Source: Pigmentiphaga litoralis
Lineage (GTDB): Bacteria; Pseudomonadota; Gammaproteobacteria; Burkholderiales; Burkholderiaceae_B
Assembly (NCBI RefSeq): GCF_013408655.1
Contig: NZ_JACCBP010000001.1
Location: forward strand, 3,224,001 to 3,288,000
Reading direction: 5' to 3'
DNA: 64,000 nt
Shown piece after piece: positions 1 to 8,780 of the stretch (positions are counted from its first letter, which is position 1; the number at the start of each line of letters is the position of its first letter). The notes below the pieces were generated by a model, which was given only the letters and a program-made list of their open reading frames with translations, was not told the origin of the DNA and searched no databases. The translations under genes and the position numbers were made by a program.

Positions 1-540
1 ATCGAAGAAACGGTGCACGGCCTGTCCACCGGCCGCATGGACGTGGCGCTCGGCTACCTGCCGGCGCTGGAACGCAACATCCACAAGAAGGTGCTGTTCA
101 AGCAACGCTACCTGTGCGTGATGCGCAACGACCATCCGCTGGCGCACGCCGAACTGACACTGAAACGTTTCCTGTCGCAGCAGCACCTGCTGGTCGAATA
201 CGCCGGCAGCGGCCACGTGCTGCTGGAACGCGCACTGATCGAAGCCGGCGCCAAGGACCGCATCCGGGTGCGCATGCCGCAGTACCTGGCCGCGCCCCAT
301 CTGGTGCTGCGCTCCGACCTGATCTGGACGTGCCCCGAATCGCTGGTCGCCGAACTGCGCAAGCATTTCCCCCTGGCCGTCAAACCCCTGCCCCTGCCCA
401 TGGGCAATTTCGATGTCGCGCTGTACTGGCATGACCGCTTCCACAAGGATCCGGCCAACCAGTGGTTCCGGCAGCAGCTGATCGACTGCGTGCACGACAT
501 CCAGGTCGGCCCGCTGACCACGCCGCGCGCATCAGCCTGA
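1..540 (+). CDS. LysR-type regulator, C-terminal part (5' truncated by window)
   Basis: The reading frame is open from base 1 and ends at TGA 538-540, so the N-terminal helix-turn-helix lies outside the window. What is visible, about 179 residues, reads as the effector-binding domain of a LysR-type regulator: an LSTGRMDVALGYLP stretch, then the usual alternating strands ending in an amphipathic helix (NQWFRQQLIDCV). Its neighbour on the opposite strand is a catabolic operon ending at 558, so the two are convergent. Whether it controls that operon cannot be read from here. The family call is fairly firm from the fold pattern; the effector is unknown. Confidence 0.8.
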   Translation: MEETVHGLSTGRMDVALGYLPALERNIHKKVLFKQRYLCVMRNDHPLAHAELTLKRFLSQQHLLVEYAGSGHVLLERALIEAGAKDRIRVRMPQYLAAPHLVLRSDLIWTCPESLVAELRKHFPLAVKPLPLPMGNFDVALYWHDRFHKDPANQWFRQQLIDCVHDIQVGPLTTPRASA

Positions 541-557
541 TCACAGGCAGCACCCGG

Positions 558-1454
558 TCAGTCGACGATGGTGAACTCGAACTCGCCGATGTTCTCGATC
601 CACTGACGCACCACATCGCCCGCTTTCAAAAACTGCTTGCGCGCCATGCCGACCCCCGACGGCGTACCCGTCAGGATCAGGTCGCCCGGCGACAACGTGA
701 TGCGCGAGCTGAGCTGCGCGATCTGGTCCGCGATCGTGAACAGCATCTGCGACGTGTTCGAGTCCTGCATCAGTTCGCCGTTGACCCACAGCTTCATCGA
801 CAGGGCCATGGGGTCGCCAATGAACTGCGCGGGCGTGATCGCCGGGCCCATCGGACACGAGCCATCGAACGACTTCTGTCCGATCCAGTCCCAGCGGAAC
901 GGCGACGTGTCGGGCACGTTGGGCCGCGACACCCAGTCCCGCGCCGACAGGTCGTTGGTCACGACATAGCCCGCGACGTAATCCATCGCTTCGTCGACCG
1001 GCACGTCCTTGCAGGTGCGCCCTATGACGACGCCCAGTTCGATTTCCCAGTCCAGCATGGTGGACCCGGCCGGAATGCGCACCTTCGCATCCGGGCCCAC
1101 CACGGTCGCGCCGCCGGCCTTGATGTTGTGCCACGGCAGGTAGCCCTTGCCCTTCGGATCCCCTTCGAGCGGCATGCCCAGCACACGTTTCATCTCTTCG
1201 ACGTGGTCGCTGAAGTTGACCCCCGCGAAGTAGATGGTGCGCGGCGCGGGTAGCGGCGCAAGCAGCGTGGCCCCCGACACGTAGTCGCGCCCGGGCAAGT
1301 CGCGGCCCAGGGTCGCCAGCTTTTCGGTCGCGCGCGGCCAGTCTTCCAGCACGTCCTGCACGCCCGCGTAGCGCGGCGACGCGTAGATCTTGCCTTCGTG
1401 CAGCAGGCCGGTCTTGCGCGTGCCTTCGTGCTCGATCGTCACGAGCTGGATCAT
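558..1454 (-). CDS. Fumarylacetoacetate hydrolase (FAH) family protein
   Basis: This 298-residue protein has the FAH fold signature. Acidic metal ligands are seen as E137 and E139 (WEIEL) and D168 (TNDLSARD), with a conserved K194 (GQKSFD) and the TGTPSGVG loop near residue 263. An N-terminal motif NFSDHVEEM carries a conserved His. Family members hydrolyse or decarboxylate C-C bonds in beta-diketo acids of aromatic catabolism, using Mg or Mn in the cytosol. Its start codon overlaps the stop of the upstream VOC gene by ATGA (1451-1454), so the two are translationally coupled as the last genes of a three-gene operon. The exact substrate is not evident. Confidence 0.9.
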   Translation of the reverse strand: MIQLVTIEHEGTRKTGLLHEGKIYASPRYAGVQDVLEDWPRATEKLATLGRDLPGRDYVSGATLLAPLPAPRTIYFAGVNFSDHVEEMKRVLGMPLEGDPKGKGYLPWHNIKAGGATVVGPDAKVRIPAGSTMLDWEIELGVVIGRTCKDVPVDEAMDYVAGYVVTNDLSARDWVSRPNVPDTSPFRWDWIGQKSFDGSCPMGPAITPAQFIGDPMALSMKLWVNGELMQDSNTSQMLFTIADQIAQLSSRITLSPGDLILTGTPSGVGMARKQFLKAGDVVRQWIENIGEFEFTIVD

Positions 1455-1981
1455 GATGCCGATCCCTTGATCTTCAGTTCTTCCAGGCTGCCGATATCGG
1501 CGGCGTCGTCCATGGAAAAGCGGTCGCCGTAGTCGAACAGGTCGTCATGCTGGAAGCCGTTTTCGTACCACTGGATTTCCCACCAGTTGTGGTCCAGGTC
1601 TTCCAGGTAGAACGAATACACGCCATGCATTTCCTGCGGCGGCAGCACTTGCCGGATGCCGTACTTGTCTTGGTCGCGGACCGCCGCGGCATGCGCCTGA
1701 TCGACCTCGTCCCGCGTTTCGACGTCCAGCCCCCAGTGATTGAGCAGGTTGGTCGGGTGCACCTGGTCGCCGACTTCCACGCAAATCACATGGAAGCGCT
1801 GGGCCAGCCGGACGGCCATGGCGGGCTTGCCGTGGCGCACGCATTCGAGGCCCAGAAATTCTTCGTAGAAGCGGCGCGACGCCTTCAGGCTGAAGCACTC
1901 CAGCGTGCCGTGGCCCAGGCAGAATGGCTTGACGACGGACGGGTGGGTCGGGGGGTCGACGCGACAATTTTCTGGCAGCAT
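1451..1981 (-). CDS. VOC-family (glyoxalase/extradiol dioxygenase-like) protein
   Basis: A 176-residue vicinal-oxygen-chelate protein with two beta-alpha-beta3 modules. Metal-ligand candidates are H24 (LGHGTLE), H82 (NHWGLDV) and E135 (WWEIQ), the H-H-E triad of the superfamily. The ATG at 1981 begins the recognisable domain; longer upstream reading frame is the shadow of the reductase gene. It sits 23 bp behind the ferredoxin-reductase gene and overlaps the FAH gene by 4 bp. The combination reductase, VOC and FAH suggests oxidative catabolism of an aromatic or ring-cleaved acid. Whether it cleaves a ring (dioxygenase) or only isomerises is not decided by the sequence. Confidence 0.85.
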   Translation of the reverse strand: MLPENCRVDPPTHPSVVKPFCLGHGTLECFSLKASRRFYEEFLGLECVRHGKPAMAVRLAQRFHVICVEVGDQVHPTNLLNHWGLDVETRDEVDQAHAAAVRDQDKYGIRQVLPPQEMHGVYSFYLEDLDHNWWEIQWYENGFQHDDLFDYGDRFSMDDAADIGSLEELKIKGSAS

Positions 1982-2004
1982 GGCAGTCTCCGTTAGGGTG
2001 GAAT

Positions 2005-3048
2005 TCAGGCTTGTGGCAGCCCGTTGCGGTCGGCTTCGCTCAGGAAGGCATCCGCAAAGAATGCGTCTTCGGGCAGCCGGCAGGCGGTCGTGAAATCGTG
2101 GCGCGCGGACTCGACCATGATGGGCGCGCCGCAGGCATACACCTGCACGCCCGACATGTCGGGGAAGTCTTCCATCACGGCCTGGTGAACGAAGCCGGTG
2201 CGGCCCGTCCATGCGCAGGCGTCGGTGGCATTGCTCAGTACAGGGATGAAGGTGATGTGGTCGTGCGTGGCGGCCCAGGATTCGGCCAGGCTGGCCATGT
2301 ACAGATCGGCGCGCGTGCGGCCGCCCCAATACACGGTGATCGGCCGCCGTGTGCCCCGCTGCAGTGTCTGCTCGAGCAGGGACTTGATCGGGGCAAAGCC
2401 GGTGCCCGATGCCAGCATGACGATCGGCGCGTCGGAGTCTTCACGCAAGAAGAAAGAGCCCAGCGGCATTTCGATCCGGTGGATCTCGCGCAGCTTCATT
2501 GCAGTAAAGACGTGCTCGGTGAACTTGCCGCCCGGCATGCGGCGGATATGCAGTTCGACCTGGCGCACGCCGTCATTGCTCGGCACGTTGGCGATCGAAT
2601 AGCTGCGCCGCGTGCCGTCCGGCCGCAAGATGTCCAGGTACTGCCCCGCGCGAAACAGGGTCGGCTCGTTCATGGGCAGGCCCAGCGTGACGATCATGAC
2701 GTCATCACTGACAGGCTCCATCTTCAGCACCCGGCAGGGCATGAACTTGGACTTGATCGCGTCCTGCGGATCCAGTTCGTTGACTTCGACAACGAGGTCG
2801 CCCAGCGGCTTGGCGCAGCACAGCAGGGCAAGTCCCTCGGCCTTGTCTTCGTCGCTCAGGTAGTTGGGGTGCACGCCGCCGTAATCGACCTCGCCCGAAA
2901 CCACGCGGCCCCGGCAGGTACGGCAAACGCCCGACCGGCAGCTGTAAGGCATGAACAGGCCTGTATCCAGGCCCGCCTTGAGGATGGGGGTGTCCGCGGA
3001 ACAGGGGTAGGTGTGCCCGCTGGGATGCAGGGTGATCGTGTAGGACAT
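2005..3048 (-). CDS. 2Fe-2S ferredoxin:NAD(P)H reductase (oxygenase electron-transfer component)
   Basis: 347 residues in the order ferredoxin, FAD domain, NAD domain. The N-terminal plant-type 2Fe-2S site is C37, C42, C45 and C77 (CRSGVCRTC...LCC). The flavin motif RSYS is at 148-151, the nucleotide motif SGTGFAP at 214-220, and a YACGAP motif lies near 302. The layout matches phenol-hydroxylase, CDP-6-deoxyglucoseen or ring-hydroxylating oxygenase reductases. It is the first gene of an operon running left through the VOC and FAH genes. ATG 3048 was chosen because the domain begins directly there. No oxygenase subunit is present in the window, so its electron acceptor is elsewhere or one of the small neighbours. 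Confidence 0.88.
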   Translation of the reverse strand: MSYTITLHPSGHTYPCSADTPILKAGLDTGLFMPYSCRSGVCRTCRGRVVSGEVDYGGVHPNYLSDEDKAEGLALLCCAKPLGDLVVEVNELDPQDAIKSKFMPCRVLKMEPVSDDVMIVTLGLPMNEPTLFRAGQYLDILRPDGTRRSYSIANVPSNDGVRQVELHIRRMPGGKFTEHVFTAMKLREIHRIEMPLGSFFLREDSDAPIVMLASGTGFAPIKSLLEQTLQRGTRRPITVYWGGRTRADLYMASLAESWAATHDHITFIPVLSNATDACAWTGRTGFVHQAVMEDFPDMSGVQVYACGAPIMVESARHDFTTACRLPEDAFFADAFLSEADRNGLPQA

Positions 3049-3134
3049 AGGTCTTGGGCCTATCTTCCCCGTCGCGGGCTGGATCGCTCGCTGTCTCCCG
3101 GGGTTCTGCACGCAGTCTAAACACTCACGCCCAG

Positions 3135-3174
3135 TGCAGCTATTAACCGGAAAAAATCCCGAGAATTAACTGCA
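3135..3174. promoter_or_regulatory. Imperfect dyad upstream of reductase operon
   Basis: An interrupted inverted repeat, TGCAG(cta)TTAA and TTAACTGCA, flanks an A-rich centre about 90-125 bp upstream of the ATG at 3048. Position and size would suit a LysR-type operator and promoter, but no clear -35/-10 pair could be fixed. Confidence 0.35.
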
Positions 3175-3242
3175 TCAATAGTCCAGCATTGGCGCGCCTT
3201 GCGGGGCGACAGGTCAGTGAATACCCGCACCCTCTGGCACCC

Positions 3243-4364
3243 TCAGTAGCCGGTCATTTCCAGATACCCGCGGCCCGCCGGTGCGCCGCCCTGACCGGCC
3301 GTCAGCCGAACCGGCCCTTCCCAGTACGGGAACGATGTGCCCATCCAGGCGCGCGGCTGGGCCGCCTCCGCGGTCACGTCCACCTGCATGTCAGGCACCC
3401 GCACCCGCCATTGCGTCGGCACCTTGCGGCCCGTGTCCTGGCGCGACGATGCGCCAGGGTCCAACTGGATCTGGTCGCCGCGCAACGCGCGGGGCGTGCC
3501 ATCGGCAGCGATCCACGTACCGGCCCGATACGGTGGTCCGTCGGTCTGCCGCACCTGGAACAGCATGAGCTTGGCGCCGCTGTCCAGATGCAAGGAAAAC
3601 CAGTCCCAGCCCTGCTGGGTTGCAGCCAGTGGCTGGCTGCTCCACTCACGGTCGAGCCACGCCGTGCCTGTCACAGGGACGGTGTTGCCATCGACAACGA
3701 TGTCGCCCGTCACGGTGTAGAACGGCTGGCTGTAGTAGTACGACGCCTGGCCCAATCCGGATTTTTCGCTGTAGCCGCCATCGCCGTGCAGCACCAGCGG
3801 CCGATTCGTGGACAGTTGCAACTGGTACGAAAAGTCCTTGCCGGCCGCCTGCATGCTCAGCTGATCGATGTCGCGGCCGCCGGTGGTGTGCAATTGCCAG
3901 TCATCGATCCACGCGCGAAATGGCGCAGCCGTCACCCCTGCCTGGCCGATGCCGCCGCGCGCCAATGTTTCGGCGTAGCGGTGCCCGCCCGGACTGGTCA
4001 GGCCGGCATGCCCCATCCACACGTTCGGGCTGCCGAACCCCTGCACCTCCGCGCCCGGCCGCAGCGCCGACCGGAACAGGGTCCATTGCACGCCCCAGTC
4101 CTTGCCGGACGCGTCTTTCAGGTTCGCGGTCACATACCACCACTCGATCCGGTAGCCATCGTGCGGGCCATGGTCGGCGGGAAACCGCAGGGGCTTGCCG
4201 CGCTCCACCAGCGCGAAGGCGGCCGCATCGGCGCCCAGGCCGGCAAAGCCGCTGCGGGGCGCTTCGGCCGGCTTGTCGCATCCGGCCAGCAAGGCGGACA
4301 GGGCAAGCACCCCTGCAAGGCCCAACGCCGCACGCAGGCGGATGGCGCAATGCTTAACGTTCAT
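3243..4364 (-). CDS. AttH/COG5621-like secreted lipoprotein with lipocalin-like beta domains
   Basis: A 373-residue protein with a lipoprotein signal ending at LSALLAGC (Cys about residue 29), so it is probably anchored in the outer or inner membrane. The mature part shows the motifs of the AttH/CrtC 'predicted secreted hydrolase' family: RIEWWYVTANL, FRSALRPG, TAWLDREWSSQP and GWDWFSLHLDSG. It is rich in Trp and Tyr, as expected for a lipid-binding double beta barrel. Start ATG 4364 overlaps the end of the permease gene by 11 bp, giving ATPase-permease-lipoprotein order as in attEFGH-type operons. Known relatives are linked to hydrophobic-molecule handling; the catalytic role is unproven. 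Confidence 0.8.
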   Translation of the reverse strand: MNVKHCAIRLRAALGLAGVLALSALLAGCDKPAEAPRSGFAGLGADAAAFALVERGKPLRFPADHGPHDGYRIEWWYVTANLKDASGKDWGVQWTLFRSALRPGAEVQGFGSPNVWMGHAGLTSPGGHRYAETLARGGIGQAGVTAAPFRAWIDDWQLHTTGGRDIDQLSMQAAGKDFSYQLQLSTNRPLVLHGDGGYSEKSGLGQASYYYSQPFYTVTGDIVVDGNTVPVTGTAWLDREWSSQPLAATQQGWDWFSLHLDSGAKLMLFQVRQTDGPPYRAGTWIAADGTPRALRGDQIQLDPGASSRQDTGRKVPTQWRVRVPDMQVDVTAEAAQPRAWMGTSFPYWEGPVRLTAGQGGAPAGRGYLEMTGY

Positions 4365-6828
4365 CGGCAAACTGCCTCAACAGATCCGCGGGCTGGCGAC
4401 GCGCCAGCCGCCAGATGGGTCCGGCCGCGGCCAGCAGACTGGTCAGCAGGCCCAGCATGCCCAGCTGCACCAGCTGCAGGGTCGACACGTACAGCGGCAA
4501 CCGCCAGCCAAAGGCCTGAACGTTGACGACTGCAACCATGCACCATGCCAGCAGCAAGCCCAGTGGCATCGCAAGCAGGACGGTCAGGCACGCCAGCATC
4601 AGTGTCTGGCCCAGCGTGAGCCATCCCAGGCGGCTGCGCCGTACGCCCAGCGCCCACAGCGGCGCCAGCTGCCCGACGCGGCTGTGGCCCAATGTCAGCA
4701 GGCTGATGAATAGCGCGATGCCGGCCACCGCCAGCGTCAGCGTGTTCAGCGCGCCGGTGGCGGCAAAGGTGCGTTCGAACACATCGATCGACCAGCGCTT
4801 GATGGTGGTCTGGTCAATGACGCGGGTGCTGTCGAGCCCGTAGCGATCCTTGAGCGTGTCGGCCAGACTGGCCGCGCGGCCGGGTTCAAGCCGCATGCTC
4901 AGGTTGGTCATGACAGCCTCGGGCCAATGCTGGCGCAACCGGTCCGCGGCCAGCAGCACCTGACCCTTCGGATTGCCGTAGTCGGCGTAGATGCCGACGA
5001 TGGGCAGGCGCTGCTCGCCATCCCCCGATGGCAGCACCAGGGTGTCACTCAGGCCGACCTGCAGGCGGCGACCCAGCTGTTCACTGAGCATGACGCCCTG
5101 CCCTGCACCCAGCCGGTCCCATGCGCGGTCGGACTGTTCCAGCAGCGGCCACTGTTCGGGGAAAGCCGGTTGCACGACGATGCCCTGGGCCTGCACTGGC
5201 CAGCCTTGCAGGCGGAAATCGGTACGCCATTGCGGCTGGACTACTTTCACGCCGGGCTGGCCCGCGGCCCATGCCGCGATCTCGACAGACTGCGCCGGAT
5301 CGCGCGGCGTCAGGTACAGGTCGGCCGACAGGCGCTGGTCGAGCCATCCCAGGAAGGTCTGCCGGAAGCCCTCGGTCATGCTGCCCACCCCCACACTGGC
5401 GGACAGGGCCAGCAGCAAGGCCATCAAGGCCAGCGCCATGGCAGGCAATTGCTGACGGCTGTCGGCAATGAACCATTCGGTCAGCGGCCCGCGGCATACC
5501 CGCGCCAGCCCCGCCAACGCGGCATCGAGCAGGGCCGGCAGGAACAAGGCGCCGGCCAGCAGGATCGCGCCCATCATCAGCAAGGCGCTGAGCAGGCTGT
5601 TGCCAAAGCGCCAGCAACCGACGGCCACGATCGCCAGCACGATGGCCAGCATGGCCTGGCGGCGCAGCCACACGCCTTGCGCGATGCGCCAGGCCTGGGC
5701 CTGGGCAAGGGCGAGCAAGGGCAGACGCGCGGCGCGCAGCAGGCTGCTGCAGCCCGCCAGCAAGGCGCCCAGCAGACTGATGGCCACGCCTGCCACCCAC
5801 CAGCTGGGCGACAGGCTCAACTGACCCGACACTTCCGCGCCATACAGGCCCCGCAGGCTGGACGCGACATTGCCCAGCAGCACGCTGGCCAGCAGATAGC
5901 CACTGATCACCCCGGCCAGTCCCCCCAGGATCGCGAATGCGCCCAGTTCTACCGCCAGTGCACTGATCAGTGTGCTGAGGTTCACGCCGCAGGCACGCAG
6001 CGTCCGCAGCACCCCTCGGCGTTGCTCAAGGGCCAGACCGATCGACGCATGCACAATGAACAGGCCCACGATGAAGGCCAGCATGCCCAACGCAGTCAGG
6101 TTCAGGTGGAAGCTTTCGGTCAGCCGCTGCAGATCGCCGCCGTCTTCGGACGCGCGCCACTGCAAGGCGGCGGCAGCGGACGGCAGGGGCGGCTGGCGCG
6201 CGGCCAGATCCGCATCGACCAGCAGCCGCGACACCTGACCCGGCGCACCCAGCAGTGTCTGCGCGGCGCCAATGTCGACGACGATCACGCCGGGCGCCAG
6301 TTCGGCTCGGGGTACCAGCGGCGGCAGGCGTTGCCCATCGCTGGTCGTGGCCGGCTCGCCCGCTTTCAGGCCCAGGCGTTGCAAGGTGTCGGGGGCAATC
6401 CAGGCCTCGCCCGGCGATCCGATAAAGCCGGTCAGGTCAAACGCACGTTCGGCCTGGCCCGCCACCGACGTGCCCACCGGCAGGCTCAGCGGCTCGATGC
6501 CCAGCACTTCGACACTGGTCAGGGTCTCGCCTGCGAATCGAACCCGGCCTTCCAGCACCGGCGACACTGCCCACCCCTGACGGCGCAGCGCCACATACAG
6601 GTTCTGGTCAAAGCGCTGACCCTGGCGGGGGATGAGTTGCGACTGCGACGGCGCGGACAGCATCGCGCTGGCACGCGCATAGTCGGCCCGCGCCTGACCG
6701 TTGAGCGCTTCCACTCCCGTCCACAGCGACGTCGCCAGCCACAGGCCAGTCAGTATGCTGAAGAACTGCAGGGGGTGCCGCCGCCAGTGGCTGAGCAATG
6801 CAAGCAGGGTGATCCGCAGCGTGCGCAT
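4354..6828 (-). CDS. ABC transporter permease, double FtsX type
   Basis: An 824-residue inner-membrane protein with an N-terminal membrane segment (about residues 15-40), a large periplasmic MacB-like domain, then two FtsX four-helix blocks separated by a second periplasmic domain. This is the layout of the roughly 800-residue COG3127/YbbP permeases. The start overlaps the ATPase stop as ATGA at 6828. With the ATPase upstream and the lipoprotein downstream it forms one unit, expected to extract or export lipid-like molecules by a mechanotransmission mechanism rather than import. The substrate cannot be told from sequence. Confidence 0.87.
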   Translation of the reverse strand: MRTLRITLLALLSHWRRHPLQFFSILTGLWLATSLWTGVEALNGQARADYARASAMLSAPSQSQLIPRQGQRFDQNLYVALRRQGWAVSPVLEGRVRFAGETLTSVEVLGIEPLSLPVGTSVAGQAERAFDLTGFIGSPGEAWIAPDTLQRLGLKAGEPATTSDGQRLPPLVPRAELAPGVIVVDIGAAQTLLGAPGQVSRLLVDADLAARQPPLPSAAAALQWRASEDGGDLQRLTESFHLNLTALGMLAFIVGLFIVHASIGLALEQRRGVLRTLRACGVNLSTLISALAVELGAFAILGGLAGVISGYLLASVLLGNVASSLRGLYGAEVSGQLSLSPSWWVAGVAISLLGALLAGCSSLLRAARLPLLALAQAQAWRIAQGVWLRRQAMLAIVLAIVAVGCWRFGNSLLSALLMMGAILLAGALFLPALLDAALAGLARVCRGPLTEWFIADSRQQLPAMALALMALLLALSASVGVGSMTEGFRQTFLGWLDQRLSADLYLTPRDPAQSVEIAAWAAGQPGVKVVQPQWRTDFRLQGWPVQAQGIVVQPAFPEQWPLLEQSDRAWDRLGAGQGVMLSEQLGRRLQVGLSDTLVLPSGDGEQRLPIVGIYADYGNPKGQVLLAADRLRQHWPEAVMTNLSMRLEPGRAASLADTLKDRYGLDSTRVIDQTTIKRWSIDVFERTFAATGALNTLTLAVAGIALFISLLTLGHSRVGQLAPLWALGVRRSRLGWLTLGQTLMLACLTVLLAMPLGLLLAWCMVAVVNVQAFGWRLPLYVSTLQLVQLGMLGLLTSLLAAAGPIWRLARRQPADLLRQFADER

Positions 6829-7493
6829 CAGGCCTCCGCGGGCAGCACACGCCCGCCTTGCAAATGCACGCGGCGGTTCAGGCGCGCTGCCAGCCGGGCG
6901 CTGTGCGTCACCATCAGCAGCGTGCTGCCCGCCTCGGCCACCAGCTCCAGCAGCAGGTCCAGCACCGTGTCGCTGCTGGCTTCGTCCAGGCTGCCGGTCG
7001 GCTCGTCCGCCAGCACCAGCGACGGGCGGCCGGCCAATGCGCGGCCGATGGCCACGCGCTGCTGCTGTCCGCCCGACAGCTGCTCCGGGTAGCGTTGCAG
7101 CAACGTCGCCAGGCCCAACCGGTCGGCCAGGCGGGTATTCCACGCGGGGTCGTTGCGGCCTGCCAGCCGCGCCTGGAAAGCCAGGTTGGCGCCGACAGTC
7201 AGACTGCTGATGAGGTTGTATTGCTGGAAGACAAGGCCGATGCCTTCGCGGCGCCAGCGCGCCAGATCCGCTTCGTTGCGGCCGGTGAGCGGTTCGCCGG
7301 CGACTTCGATCCGGCCACTGTCGGGCCGGTCCAGTCCCGCGATCAGGTGCAGCAGGGTGCTTTTGCCGCTGCCCGATTCGCCCATCAAGGCCAGGCTGGT
7401 ACCGGTGGCGACCTGCAGGTCCACGCCGCGAAGTACCGGCAGCGTGCCCTGGGCGGTGGTGAAAGACTTGCCGACGTTCTCTACAACTAGCAC
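6828..7493 (-). CDS. ABC transporter ATPase (MacB/LolD type)
   Basis: 221 residues from a GTG start at 7493, preceded at about 8 nt by GGAG. No ATG lies nearer than one that would run into the upstream permease gene, and the GTG gives the usual family length. Walker A GESGSGKST is at 38-46, the Q-loop near 90, the signature LSGGQQQR at 139-146, and Walker B LADEPT at 161-166 followed by the D-loop. It energises the FtsX permease encoded immediately downstream with a 4-bp ATGA overlap. Its family exports lipoproteins, macrolides or lipids; specificity is unknown. Confidence 0.88.
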   Translation of the reverse strand: MLVVENVGKSFTTAQGTLPVLRGVDLQVATGTSLALMGESGSGKSTLLHLIAGLDRPDSGRIEVAGEPLTGRNEADLARWRREGIGLVFQQYNLISSLTVGANLAFQARLAGRNDPAWNTRLADRLGLATLLQRYPEQLSGGQQQRVAIGRALAGRPSLVLADEPTGSLDEASSDTVLDLLLELVAEAGSTLLMVTHSARLAARLNRRVHLQGGRVLPAEA

Positions 7494-7599
7494 CTGGGAA
7501 GCTCCGCGGACCGAAGCGTCAAGGATAACCCCAGGTGGTGGGCGGCCCGGAGTCAGGAACCGGCCCTGAATCAAGGGGTGACACTTAATCCGGGCAGGC

Positions 7600-8697
7600 C
7601 TAGAAGCCCAAGGCCACCGCCAGCGCGCCACCCAGCAGCCCGAAGGCCACCACGCCAATCGCGACCGTGGCCAGTTCACGCGGCCGGAACGACTTGGCGA
7701 CCATCGCAAGCGACGGCAGGCTGATCGGCGGCAAGGTCATCAGCAACGCACCCGCCGGACCCGCCGCCATCCCCAGCGACAGCATCGCCTGGATGATCGG
7801 CACTTCGCCAGCGGTCGGGATCACGAACAACGCACCCGCCACGGCCAGCGCCACGATCCAGATCAGATGATTGCCGATGTCCGGACCGATCACCGGGAAC
7901 AGCCACGCGCGCGCGGCGCCCAGCAGCAGCACCAGCACGATGTACTCGGGCACCAGCCGGATCGTCATGCGCCACAGGATCTGCCCCCAGCGCGTGAACG
8001 CCTGCTTCCAGTAGTCGCCAGCGGACAGGGTCGGATCGCCGGCAGTGCCTTCCAGCAGATGCGCCGTCCGTTCGCGCGCACCCGCCGCTTCCGCGGGCGA
8101 CACCATGCGGTTGATCAGGTACCCCAGGCCGAACACCATGCCGATGCCCAGCACCAGCCGCAGTCCGGCCCAATGCCATCCAAGCACCAGCCCCATGAAG
8201 ACCAGCGTGGCCGGGTTCAGCACCGAATTGCCCAGCCAGAACGCCACGGCCCCGCCCGGCGACGCCTGCCGCTCGCGCAGCCCCGCCACGACCGGCGCCG
8301 CGCAGCAGCTGCACATCATGCCGGGCAGCGACATCATGCCGCCCACGAACACACTGCCAAAACCCGCACCGCCCAAGGCCTTGGCGATCCAGCGCGGCGG
8401 CAACAGCGCCTGCACGGCAGAACCCAGCAGCAGTCCCAGCACCATGGCCTGCCAGATGGCCTTGCCGTAGACCAGCGCGTAATCCAGCGCCGCGGACCAC
8501 GACGGCGCGGGCGCGCTCGCGGCCGTTCCCATCAGGATCGAGTTGCCAATCGAATGGTTGCTGGCCGCAACGAACGCGCGGTTGTAATAGGGATACCACT
8601 TCACGTAGGCGAGACCGGCCACCGCGATAAGGACGAAAACGGCGATGCCGACGAGCGGATTGGGCGCGCGCCGCGCGTCGAGAGAAGTTGGGGTCAT
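7600..8697 (-). CDS. COG0701-family permease (ArsP/DUF318-like)
   Basis: A 365-residue integral membrane protein with about eight to ten hydrophobic helices. It carries the family hallmarks GMMCSCCAAPV in the first half and PTAGEVPIIQA in the second. Related proteins include ArsP, an exporter of trivalent organoarsenicals, and uncharacterised permeases. The Cys cluster would suit a thiol-reactive substrate. It stands alone on the minus strand, about 100 bp upstream of the ABC ATPase, with no ArsR-like regulator nearby, so an arsenic role is only a possibility. Confidence 0.8.
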   Translation of the reverse strand: MTPTSLDARRAPNPLVGIAVFVLIAVAGLAYVKWYPYYNRAFVAASNHSIGNSILMGTAASAPAPSWSAALDYALVYGKAIWQAMVLGLLLGSAVQALLPPRWIAKALGGAGFGSVFVGGMMSLPGMMCSCCAAPVVAGLRERQASPGGAVAFWLGNSVLNPATLVFMGLVLGWHWAGLRLVLGIGMVFGLGYLINRMVSPAEAAGARERTAHLLEGTAGDPTLSAGDYWKQAFTRWGQILWRMTIRLVPEYIVLVLLLGAARAWLFPVIGPDIGNHLIWIVALAVAGALFVIPTAGEVPIIQAMLSLGMAAGPAGALLMTLPPISLPSLAMVAKSFRPRELATVAIGVVAFGLLGGALAVALGF

Positions 8698-8780
8698 TGG
8701 AAGTATCAGGAGCGAAGGGAGGGCCGACGACCAGGGTCATTCGGCCGGGGGTGGCGTATTTTACGCCCGGCGCCGCGTCG

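Noticed and set aside
4927..7092. Very long plus-strand open frame opposite the FtsX permease
   Set aside because: Glutamine- and arginine-rich translation with no domain; mirror of the permease gene.
8753..8767. Short hairpin GGCGTA-TTT-TACGCC before the LysR stop
   Set aside because: Only six base pairs and not followed by a T-run in either useful direction; too weak to call a terminator.
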